Assembly (NCBI GenBank): GCA_013152385.1
Contig: JAADGL010000018.1
Location: 1 to 44,076 of the forward strand
Source: Acidobacteriota bacterium
GTDB taxonomy: Bacteria; Acidobacteriota; Holophagae; Thermotomaculales; Thermotomaculaceae
Direction: 5' to 3'
DNA: 44,076 bases
Shown: positions 32,299 through 39,070 of the stretch, one piece after another
How positions within the stretch are numbered: position 1 is the stretch's first letter
Layout: the number at the start of each line of letters is the position of its first letter
Notes under the pieces: generated by a model
What the model was told of the DNA's origin: nothing
Seen by the model: only the letters and a program-made list of their open reading frames with translations
Database searches by the model: none
Position numbers and translations under genes: made by a program

Positions 32299-32964
32299 CC
32301 CTCTTTTCAGCCGCTGAAAAATAGTGTCTGTATCCGAATTCAGACGATAAATCACACTTTCCAGTAACAGACCGTAGGCAATGTGTGCCAATATCACTGT
32401 GAGGGGAAATCCCCAGCCGAAATCCATCCCGAAATAACCAACCCCAAGGGCAATCGTAACCGGGCTCACCATAAATCCGATTCCAATGAGAACAGCAAAC
32501 ATTGTGGCAATCCACACACGGCCTCTTCCGAAAATGAGAGAAAAAATAATACCAAATGCGGCACCATTCCAGAAATGATAGGCATATCCTGCAATATTGG
32601 ACAGCAGGCCGGGGCCCTGAGCAAAGCGGTTCAGCAGCAGTACACCGAGGAGTTTAGGCATATCTCCGGGCATTGTGCCCATACGAAAACCAATCTGGCG
32701 GACAAGTTCCAATCCCAGTGTCGCAACAAGCCCGGCAATGATTCCATTCAGAATCTGACGGTGAACATCGGAAAAGCCCCATAGCCTCGCCAAAAGGTAT
32801 ACAGCTGCCAGCACGGCAAGAGAGGGAAACAAAACCACAATTGCGAGGTGATGCAACGTGAAATGCCCGGCCTGGGCGGCCACAAACAGGTTGGGGCTGA
32901 TGCCTGCCATGAGAAGGGCTGTTAAAATCAGTACAATTTCCCTGTAAGATACTGTCGGTTTCAT
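32287..32964 (-). CDS. Unknown multi-pass integral membrane protein
   Basis: 225 residues with about six hydrophobic segments. No family is recognised with confidence. Conserved-looking polar sites inside the membrane include HFTLHH near residue 35, ELVRQIGFRMG near 85 and GYAYHFWNGAAFG near 127. The last 20 or so residues are Arg/Lys-rich and cytoplasmic. GGAG lies upstream of the ATG. It follows the DUF302 gene after a strong terminator, so it is expressed by readthrough or from its own promoter. His residues near the membrane could suggest cofactor or metal binding, but this is only a guess. Confidence 0.6.
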   Translation of the reverse strand: MKPTVSYREIVLILTALLMAGISPNLFVAAQAGHFTLHHLAIVVLFPSLAVLAAVYLLARLWGFSDVHRQILNGIIAGLVATLGLELVRQIGFRMGTMPGDMPKLLGVLLLNRFAQGPGLLSNIAGYAYHFWNGAAFGIIFSLIFGRGRVWIATMFAVLIGIGFMVSPVTIALGVGYFGMDFGWGFPLTVILAHIAYGLLLESVIYRLNSDTDTIFQRLKRGWKR

Positions 32965-32989
32965 ATGATTACTCCTTTAATTAATTGTT

Positions 32990-33031
32990 GAAAAAGAAAG
33001 GGGCAGCCGGGTTTTTCCCCCCGGCCGCCCC
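32990..33031 (-). terminator. Strong intrinsic terminator after the DUF302 gene
   Basis: Minus strand: a 12-bp GC-rich stem (33031-33020 with 33011-33000, one G-T pair), an 8-nt loop, and then a TTTCTTTTT run. It lies directly after the DUF302 stop and before the membrane-protein gene. Confidence 0.82.
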
Positions 33032-33040
33032 CGGGGGGGA

Positions 33041-33520
33041 TTATCGGGAAAGCATGGAGGTTAATTTTGCCAGTTTCATATCCAGCATCGCCGCAATCTT
33101 CCCGATTGCTTCACCTTTGAAAGATCTGAGCTGAGCCGAGGGTTTAACATAATTAATATGAGTCTTACCATCAACGCCTTCATACAGATTGATTCGGATT
33201 GGAACTGCGACTCCAACACCGTGGTCGGCTGAAAAAAGTTTCTTCCCGATGGCAGGGTTACCCACAAACAGGGTAACCGCATTCAACTTCAACCCAGTCA
33301 TGGAAAGAATTTTTCCCTGGTTCAATTCTGACAAAACCATCATTCCGTTCCTTGCCACCATTCGGCGGAACATCTCTACAGTTTCCGCAAACGGTGCCTT
33401 TGCGGTTACCGTAACCAGGCTGTTTTCCTGTGCATACGCCGGGCTTGCCTGAAAAAGTACGCCCCCAATAAGTAATGCCAGTACAAATGCCGGGAAAATT
33501 GTTTTTAGTCCTTTTGATTT
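33041..33520 (-). CDS. Exported DUF302 protein
   Basis: A 159-residue protein with a signal peptide (about residues 1-30, ending SPAYAQ) and a DUF302 domain. Typical family features are APFAETVEMFRRMVARNGMM near residue 40, VTLFVGNPAIGKKLF, and PIRINLYEGVDGKTHINYVKP. The molecular function of DUF302 is not known; members often occur with sulfur, redox or metal-handling genes. The start at 33520 has AAGGAG 7 nt upstream; an in-frame ATG at 33553 adds a basic tail and is less likely. Two adjacent palindromes lie about 60-100 bp upstream. Confidence 0.82.
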   Translation of the reverse strand, partial: KSKGLKTIFPAFVLALLIGGVLFQASPAYAQENSLVTVTAKAPFAETVEMFRRMVARNGMMVLSELNQGKILSMTGLKLNAVTLFVGNPAIGKKLFSADHGVGVAVPIRINLYEGVDGKTHINYVKPSAQLRSFKGEAIGKIAAMLDMKLAKLTSMLSR

Positions 33521-33582
33521 CATGATGCAACTCCTTTTTTTAATCCGGTTCATAAATGTGGATTTCTCCGTCCAATAAAACC

Positions 33583-33601
33583 TGTCATGTTAAAAATGAC
33601 A
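33583..33601. promoter_or_regulatory. Palindrome 1 upstream of the DUF302 gene (candidate operator)
   Basis: TGTCAT-N7-ATGACA is a perfect 6-bp inverted repeat, 19 bp in all. Its centre is 22 bp (two helical turns) from a second 19-bp palindrome. It is probably a binding site for a dimeric regulator not encoded nearby. Confidence 0.5.
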
Positions 33602-33604
33602 TCC

Positions 33605-33623
33605 AACGATATAATCTATCGTT
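33605..33623. promoter_or_regulatory. Palindrome 2 upstream of the DUF302 gene (candidate operator)
   Basis: AACGATA-N5-TATCGTT is a perfect 7-bp inverted repeat, also 19 bp in all, overlapping a TATAAT string on the plus strand. It differs in sequence from its neighbour, so two regulators may be involved. The rest of the 257-bp gap (33521-33777) is A/T-rich with no gene seen. Confidence 0.5.
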
Positions 33624-33777
33624 CGGTGATTAGACGGATGAAGTCGCAAATCCTTACAAAAAAATTATATTTCTTGATCCGCCCTGTATTTTATTGATTC
33701 TTAAAAGTAAGATAAAATGGGATAAGTATAGTGTTCTGGATAAAAAGACAGGCGGGCAGGCCCGGGGGGGGTAAACA

Positions 33778-34242
33778 TTAAACCCCGGACAGGAGACGGA
33801 CGATTTTTTCCAGGCCGCCACGGTCGCATTCATCAAAAGAATTGAGGCGGTCACTGTCCACGTCCAATACGGCAACGATATTTCCACAGTGGTCATGAAC
33901 CGGAACAACAATCTCGGATTTTGACCGGGAATCGCAGGCAATATGACCGGGAAACAAAGAAACATCGGGGACAATGATGGATTCATTCCGGCTGACACAT
34001 GCCCGGCAGACCCCTTTCGCCGGATCAAGTGTCTGGCAGGCAACCGGCCCCTGATACGGCCCGGCAATAAGTTTATCCCCCACAAGACGGTAAAAACCGG
34101 TCCAGAAAAAATGGGGCATTTTCCCATGGAGAACTGCGGTAACAGTTGACATCTTTGAAATGATATCCCCATCCTTCCTCAGAAGCTCCCGCAACTGTTC
34201 CGCAATACGATTGTACCGCCCCTCTTTTTGTTTACTGTCCAT
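33778..34242 (-). CDS. msrC: Free methionine-(R)-sulfoxide reductase (GAF domain)
   Basis: A 154-residue cytoplasmic GAF-fold enzyme that reduces free methionine-(R)-sulfoxide with thioredoxin. The three catalytic and resolving cysteines are present with exact family spacing: Cys69, Cys79 (GVC) and Cys103 (HIACDS). The conserved IVPDVSLFPGHIACDS block and SEIVVPV are also present. An extra Cys82 sits next to the second. It lies downstream of fabF after a terminator. Gene context is not informative. Confidence 0.92.
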   Translation of the reverse strand: MDSKQKEGRYNRIAEQLRELLRKDGDIISKMSTVTAVLHGKMPHFFWTGFYRLVGDKLIAGPYQGPVACQTLDPAKGVCRACVSRNESIIVPDVSLFPGHIACDSRSKSEIVVPVHDHCGNIVAVLDVDSDRLNSFDECDRGGLEKIVRLLSGV

Positions 34243-34260
34243 CTGCCCGTCCTTTCATCA

Positions 34261-34286
34261 AAAGAAAAGACAGGGGAGCCCCCCTG
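34261..34286 (-). terminator. Intrinsic terminator after fabF
   Basis: Minus strand: CAGGGG and CCCCTG form a 6-bp stem with a GGCT loop, followed by TCTTTTCTTTT. A T-run also lies on the other side on the plus strand, so it may work in both directions. It separates fabF from the sulfoxide reductase gene. Confidence 0.75.
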
Positions 34287-34317
34287 CCTTTTTAACTTTT
34301 CATTTTTCTGTCTTTTA

Positions 34318-35556
34318 TCAGTTCTCAAATTTCTTCAACAGAAGACAGCCGTTGGTGCCGCCGAATCCAAATGAATTGGTCAGCGCGTGAGAAATTTCGA
34401 AAGACTCCGGCCCGTCGGGCAGGTAATTCAAATCACATTCCGGATCCGGGTTCTTCAAATTCACGGTTGGATGGGTCTTCTGGTGAAAAATACTCAACGC
34501 CACGACGGCGGACTCCAACCCTCCGGCACCACCGAGAAGATGGCCCACCATTGATTTGGTGGAATTTACCCGCAGTTTATCCGCATGTTTCCCAAAAACC
34601 TTCCGAATTGCTGCGGTTTCGATTTTGTCGTTAAACGGTGTCGAAGTTCCGTGGGCATTGACATACTGCACATCCTCCGGCGCAACGCCTGCCGAATCCA
34701 ATGCCATTTTCATGGCACGTATCGGGCCGCTGCCGTCAATTGCCGGCGCTGTCATGTGATAGGCATCTCCGGACATTCCGTATCCCACCACTTCGGCATA
34801 AATCCGGGCACCGCGTTTCAATGCTGCGCCCAGCTCCTCCAAAACCAGGATTCCGGCGCCTTCACCGATCACAAATCCATCCCGGTCTCTATCAAAAGGA
34901 CGGGATGCGGTCTCCGGCGAATCATTCCGGGTGGACAATGCCTTCATGGACGCAAACCCGCCCACAGCCATTTCCGTTACCGCAGCTTCCGTCCCGCCGG
35001 CCAGCATGGCATCGGCATCCCCCCGCTGAATGAGGCGGTAGGCATCTCCGATGGCATGAGTTCCGGTGGCACAGGCGGTAACAATAGAAATATTCGGCCC
35101 CTTCGCTCCGGTGCGGATGGAAACTGTGCCGGCGGCAAGGTTAATGATAACGGAGGGGATAAAAAAAGGAGAAATCCGCCGCGGCCCCCTCTTGCGCAGC
35201 ACATCATGCTGTGCTTCAAGGGTACCCAGCCCCCCGATACCGGATCCAATCAGCACACCGGTACGGGTTGCATTCTTCGGGGTAATGGTATAGCCGGAAT
35301 CTTTCAATGCCACATCGCTTGCGGCCACTGCATATTGGATGAACCGATCTGTTTTTCTGGCTTCTTTCCGATCCATAAAATCTTCAACGGGAAAATCCAC
35401 TTCCCCTGCCACCTGGCACGGAAATTCTTCCGGATCAAAACGGGTGATTCTCCGAATGCCGTTCTTCCCCGCAAGGAGGGCTTCAAAAACAGAATCGACA
35501 CCGATTCCCAGAGGAGAAACCGTGCCAATCCCGGTAATTACAACTCTTCGATTCAT
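34318..35556 (-). CDS. fabF: 3-oxoacyl-[acyl-carrier-protein] synthase II FabF
   Basis: A 412-residue condensing enzyme of fatty-acid elongation. The active-site Cys162 is in VTACATGTHAIG, and the two catalytic histidines are in NAHGTSTPFND and VGHLLGGAGG. The N-terminal RRVVITGIGTVSPLG and C-terminal NSFGFGGTN are typical of FabF. It condenses malonyl-ACP with the growing acyl chain in the cytoplasm. It is 17 bp after acpP, the classic acpP-fabF pair; other fab genes are not in the window. Confidence 0.96.
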   Translation of the reverse strand: MNRRVVITGIGTVSPLGIGVDSVFEALLAGKNGIRRITRFDPEEFPCQVAGEVDFPVEDFMDRKEARKTDRFIQYAVAASDVALKDSGYTITPKNATRTGVLIGSGIGGLGTLEAQHDVLRKRGPRRISPFFIPSVIINLAAGTVSIRTGAKGPNISIVTACATGTHAIGDAYRLIQRGDADAMLAGGTEAAVTEMAVGGFASMKALSTRNDSPETASRPFDRDRDGFVIGEGAGILVLEELGAALKRGARIYAEVVGYGMSGDAYHMTAPAIDGSGPIRAMKMALDSAGVAPEDVQYVNAHGTSTPFNDKIETAAIRKVFGKHADKLRVNSTKSMVGHLLGGAGGLESAVVALSIFHQKTHPTVNLKNPDPECDLNYLPDGPESFEISHALTNSFGFGGTNGCLLLKKFEN

Positions 35557-35573
35557 GGGGGCACCAAGTGGGC

Positions 35574-35807
35574 TTACTGGTGCTCCTCGATGTATTTCAC
35601 CACATCGCCGACAGTCTGAATCTTCTCTGCGTCTTCATCCGGAATCTCAATCCCGAAACCATCTTCAAACGCCATAATCAATTCAACGATGTCCAGGGAA
35701 TCTGCACCGAGGTCGTTGATAAAATTGGCTGCTTCCGTGATCTGGCCTTCGTCCACTTCCAGCTGATCTACAATAATTTCTTTTACTTTTGTCAGCGTTT
35801 CACTCAT
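35574..35807 (-). CDS. acpP: Acyl carrier protein
   Basis: A 77-residue acidic protein with the phosphopantetheine site Ser37 in [11 protein letters not shown]. It carries acyl chains for FabF and other fatty-acid enzymes. The start at 35807 has AGGAGG 5 nt upstream. A longer frame upstream would add 51 residues unrelated to ACP and would run through the promoter, so it is rejected. Confidence 0.97.
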   Translation of the reverse strand: MSETLTKVKEIIVDQLEVDEGQITEAANFINDLGADSLDIVELIMAFEDGFGIEIPDEDAEKIQTVGDVVKYIEEHQ

Positions 35808-35838
35808 TGTTTCCTCCTCTGAAACTGAATTCAAGTGG

Positions 35839-35867
35839 ATTGTAGAGACGGAAAAAGGAAAAGTCAA
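35839..35867 (-). promoter_or_regulatory. Strong sigma-70-type promoter for acpP-fabF
   Basis: Minus strand: TTGACT (35867-35862), a 17-bp spacer and TACAAT (35844-35839), about 32 bp before the acpP start. This is the best promoter match in the window, as expected for a highly expressed gene. Confidence 0.87.
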
Positions 35868-35902
35868 GGGAAAACACTTCAGAAAGGGACAAGTATGGAT
35901 AA

Positions 35903-35947
35903 GGTTGAGGCTGAGGTTGAGTAAAGACAGGGACATGTCCAATTCCC
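35903..35947. repeat. Small tandem repeat and perfect palindrome upstream of acpP
   Basis: GGTTGAG occurs twice 12 bp apart (35903-35921) with a related GCTGAG between. GGACATGTCC (35931-35940) is a perfect 10-bp palindrome, within GGGA...TCCC ends. It lies between the acpP promoter and the secreted-protein gene and may be an intergenic repeat of REP type. Confidence 0.35.
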
Positions 35948-36010
35948 TTCTGCCTTGCACTTACATTTCCACTCGCACTCAATCGGAGGTGAACAGAGCA
36001 CCTCCCCTTA

Positions 36011-37582
36011 TCACCGGCAGTTTGCCGCACTCTTCCAGCCGAATCTCTCCCCTTCGAAATACATATCCCTGCCGCCCCCCACCGCAGAATACCGCAGATC
36101 CCGGACACCCAGATTTGCCGGATTTGTGAAAGTTAATGTAATAACACCCTGCTTCCGATTACCGCGAATGGTCCAGGTTCCCTGACTGTTGTCACTGGAA
36201 GCCGACCCGTAGGTACCCGTTACCGATGCACTGTTCTCGGAATAATAGCTGAACCTGCCGTTTGAACAGAATGTCCAGGTTTTATCATGGCTGATTCCGC
36301 CGTAAGATGAAGTGGACCCGCTGTGGCGCCAGTAAACCGCCGAAAACCATGCCATCAGCGTCCGATCGGCCCGGGGGGCGGAAAACCGAATACTGCCTGC
36401 AATCTCTTTTGCCCAGCGGGGATAGCTGCCGTTGTAAGACGCGACACTGGTCATGGCAATGATCGTCACCCCCATTGCTCCGGGATGGGGAGAAATCAAC
36501 CCCGCCACATAAGCCCTGGCCGCCTGCCCGTTAACCCGGCCGGAAAACACAGCACCCATGCCGTTTGAACCGATCCGTTCATACCGGGAAACCGGCATCA
36601 GTTGAATGCCGGCCTCTTCATCCATAATTCCTTCACCCGCCCCCGCCTGCAGCTCCTGAAGGGTATGGTAAGGATTTGCGGTTATTGCAATCAGTCCCTT
36701 GTATGTTTTAGAAACGAGAAGATATCCTCCTGAGCTATTCCTTGCCGTCCATCCCGACGGAACCGTAAAAGTAACACCGGCCTGCCTGTCTGTAATGGTG
36801 CGCCCCTTCGTTGCAGAACTAACAGGCTGTGTGGCCGCAGGCCGCGGTGCCGCCCCCGTGGCAGGCACCTGTTGCCGCAGGGGCTTTGATGATGCCGCAG
36901 CAGTCCGGGTTTTGTGCAGGGAATAAGTGGTGCCACCGGTGGAAAATGTCATTTTGTTACCGGATAAACGGGCTGAAAACGGATACAAATTTCCACCTGC
37001 ATTGAAATTCCCCCGGAGCGCCTTTCCGGCGGAAGTCCCGGTGAGGGGGAATTGGCTGCCATTGAAGACCAGGGTTCCGGAAACAGCCTTTCCTGACGCC
37101 TGTAAAGAAAGCGTGACCCCTTCACCTGAAAATGTGCCATTGAATGGAGACACGGCATTTCCACCGGCCAAAGGATTCCGGGAAGCAACCGCCCCCCTTG
37201 TTGCGGCACCAATTGACCGTGCCGCCCCGCCACCGCCGACCTTTGTAAAATACAGGCTCCGGCCCTGGTCGCTGTCCGGCTCCATCAGATAAAAAAGCAG
37301 CTTCCCGCGCTCAAAATGAACCTCAAAAAAAGCCTGCCCTTTGCTGTCCGTTGCCGTACCTTCCCCAATACCGTCCGCAACCTCGCCATTTAATGAAATC
37401 CGGTATCCGTTGCTACCGACAAGCTCTCCGCTCAATGTCCCGTTTTGCTGCTGACGCAATTTCAGAGTCAAAACCGTATTCCCGCTGTTCAGTGTATAGG
37501 TTCCGGTATAATCTGCCGCATTTGCCGAAATAACCGATCCTGGCAAAACAAAAATAATCAAAATAAGATACAGTTTTTTCAT
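36011..37582 (-). CDS. Large secreted protein of unknown function with two N-terminal beta-repeats
   Basis: A 523-residue protein with a signal peptide (MKKLYLILIIFVLPG, cleavage near ANAAD). Two related beta-rich units follow, starting YTGTYTL (about residue 25) and FNGTFSG (about 148). Both have the pattern of alternating L/V and G-T-L/T-G turns and end with Y-S/F-T-K/L-H-K. A Pro/Ala linker (about 235-265) leads to a region beginning ITDRQAGVTFTVPSGW, which resembles a PsbP/DUF1795-like beta domain. A C-terminal domain with Trp/Gly and TWTIRG, TLTFTN and RDMYFEG follows. Only two cysteines are seen, both near the C-terminus. It is monocistronic; AGGGAAGGGAAG precedes the ATG. The fold is suggested, not the role. 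Confidence 0.65.
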   Translation of the reverse strand: MKKLYLILIIFVLPGSVISANAADYTGTYTLNSGNTVLTLKLRQQQNGTLSGELVGSNGYRISLNGEVADGIGEGTATDSKGQAFFEVHFERGKLLFYLMEPDSDQGRSLYFTKVGGGGAARSIGAATRGAVASRNPLAGGNAVSPFNGTFSGEGVTLSLQASGKAVSGTLVFNGSQFPLTGTSAGKALRGNFNAGGNLYPFSARLSGNKMTFSTGGTTYSLHKTRTAAASSKPLRQQVPATGAAPRPAATQPVSSATKGRTITDRQAGVTFTVPSGWTARNSSGGYLLVSKTYKGLIAITANPYHTLQELQAGAGEGIMDEEAGIQLMPVSRYERIGSNGMGAVFSGRVNGQAARAYVAGLISPHPGAMGVTIIAMTSVASYNGSYPRWAKEIAGSIRFSAPRADRTLMAWFSAVYWRHSGSTSSYGGISHDKTWTFCSNGRFSYYSENSASVTGTYGSASSDNSQGTWTIRGNRKQGVITLTFTNPANLGVRDLRYSAVGGGRDMYFEGERFGWKSAANCR

Positions 37583-37880
37583 ACGCTTCCCTTCCCTCCC
37601 GGCCGCAGACGGCCGTTATTTTTTTAATATTGTCAAAATGTTATCACATTTCACCCGGATAAGAACCATAAAAACAAAATGATTGCCGAAAATCCGCTTC
37701 ACTTTTCCCGTCCCGGTAAATAAAATCTTCGTGTTCTCATACAGATATGCCGTGATTATTCCGGTAAAATGGTGGTATGATTACATGGACGGGAACAAAG
37801 GGAAACACTGGTTTAATTTCAATTTACTGAAAAACCCCTCCCTCGGATCAATATCGCAAGCCAAGGAGGACATCTGAATC
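37583..37880. other. Divergent intergenic region with hairpin
   Basis: CGGCCG-N4-CGGCCG (37600-37615) is followed on the plus strand by a TTATTTTTTT run, so it looks like a plus-strand terminator although no plus gene lies before it. On the minus strand it would be in the leader of the secreted-protein gene, close to its ribosome site. The rest holds the efflux promoter. A 64-residue open frame here lacks a ribosome site and is not credited. Confidence 0.45.
37752..37781 (+). promoter_or_regulatory. Possible promoter of the efflux operon
   Basis: GTGATT (37752-37757) and TATGAT (37776-37781) with an 18-bp spacer, about 100 bp before the membrane-fusion gene. The -10 is good and the -35 weak. 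No regulator gene or clear operator is adjacent. Confidence 0.35.
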
Positions 37881-39068
37881 ATGCTGAATTCAAATGCGAG
37901 GCAAATGGCCGTGGCCATACTCATATTTTTGAGTGCGGGTTTGGTGATGACAGCCTGTGGGCCGCGCCGGAGCCGTGGCCCCAAAAGAGGCATCCCGGAA
38001 GTAAGCATTGTGACAATGAAGGCGAAACAGCTGGTGTTGACCACAGAACTTCCGGGCCGGACAGCCCCCTTTCGCATTGCCGAAATCCGCCCTCAGGTCA
38101 GCGGCCTGATTATAAAACGTCTGTTTATCGAAGGTTCCGATGTCAAGGCCGGACAGGTGCTTTATCAGATTGACCCCGAACGGTACAAAGCGGCTTACGA
38201 ACAGGCAAAAGCGGCTGTCGCAGCGGCAGAAGCGGCCCTCCCCGCCCTTTATTCCCGAGAAAAACGCATGAAAGGGCTGGTGGCCATCCATGCCGTCGGA
38301 CAGCAGGAATATGATGACGCACTGTCGGCTCTGCGACAGACAGAAGCCCGGTTAAAAGAAAGCCGTGCAGCGATGGAAACCGCAAAAATCGACCTGTCCT
38401 ATACACCGGTCAAGGCACCGATTTCCGGTAAAATCGGAAGATCTACGGTAACGGAAGGAGCATTGGTCACTGCGTACCAGCCCCGCCCCCTTGCCACAAT
38501 TCAGCAGCTCAACCCCATCTACGTGGATGTCTCCCAGTCCACCCGTGATTTGCTTCAACTCAAAAAACGCCTCGCAGACGGACAATTGAAGCACAACAAC
38601 ACCCTGAACAAAGTAAAACTTATTCTGGAAAACGGCGCCGCATATCCGCTGGCAGGCAAATTGAAATTTCGCGATATCACGGTTGACCCCACCACCGGGT
38701 CGGTTATTCTGCGGATTGTTGTTCCGAATCCTGACCACATGCTTCTGCCCGGAATGTTTGTCAGAGCAATTGTGGAAGAGGGGATAAAACCCGATGCCAT
38801 TCTTGTTCCCCAGCAAGGCGTGAGACGGAACAGCAGAGGAAATCCCTTTGCTCTCGTTGTGGGCCCCGGAAATAAAGTCCAGATGCGGAAACTGGTCCTT
38901 GATCGTGCCTTTGGCAGCAAATGGCTGGTTTCATCGGGACTGAAAACAGGTGATCGGGTAATCGTGGAAGGAATTCTGCGAATCCGGCCGGGCATGCGGG
39001 TCAAAGCAACGGAATTTACCGGAGATAAAGCCACCGGCGCCCGGGGCGGCCAGCATTTACGGAACTAG
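37881..39068 (+). CDS. RND efflux periplasmic adaptor (membrane fusion protein, AcrA/MexA type)
   Basis: A 395-residue periplasmic adaptor. The signal ends in a probable lipobox (VMTAC, Cys26), so the mature protein is lipid-anchored. It shows the HlyD-type barrel-lipoyl half ELPGRTAPFRIAEIRPQVSG, the lipoyl motif GQVLYQIDP, a helical hairpin rich in Ala/Lys/Gln, the second lipoyl half IDLSYTPVKAPISGKIGRS, then beta-barrel segments and the VPQQGVRRN region. It joins the RND pump to the outer-membrane channel. AAGGAGG is 11 nt upstream. The pump gene begins 2 bp after its stop. No regulator gene is adjacent. Confidence 0.93.
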   Translation: MLNSNARQMAVAILIFLSAGLVMTACGPRRSRGPKRGIPEVSIVTMKAKQLVLTTELPGRTAPFRIAEIRPQVSGLIIKRLFIEGSDVKAGQVLYQIDPERYKAAYEQAKAAVAAAEAALPALYSREKRMKGLVAIHAVGQQEYDDALSALRQTEARLKESRAAMETAKIDLSYTPVKAPISGKIGRSTVTEGALVTAYQPRPLATIQQLNPIYVDVSQSTRDLLQLKKRLADGQLKHNNTLNKVKLILENGAAYPLAGKLKFRDITVDPTTGSVILRIVVPNPDHMLLPGMFVRAIVEEGIKPDAILVPQQGVRRNSRGNPFALVVGPGNKVQMRKLVLDRAFGSKWLVSSGLKTGDRVIVEGILRIRPGMRVKATEFTGDKATGARGGQHLRN

Positions 39069-39070
39069 CA

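Noticed and set aside
33031-33039. Poly-G/poly-C runs near 33031 and 33763 as phase-variation tracts
   Set aside because: They lie outside coding sequence, one against a terminator stem and one after a stop codon, so there is no evidence that they switch a gene.
35808-35960. N-terminal extension of the acyl carrier protein
   Set aside because: It would run through the promoter, and the added residues are unlike ACP. The internal ATG has a strong AGGAGG site.
37683-37877. 64-residue open frame upstream of the efflux operon
   Set aside because: It has no ribosome site and no recognisable features, and it covers the probable efflux promoter.
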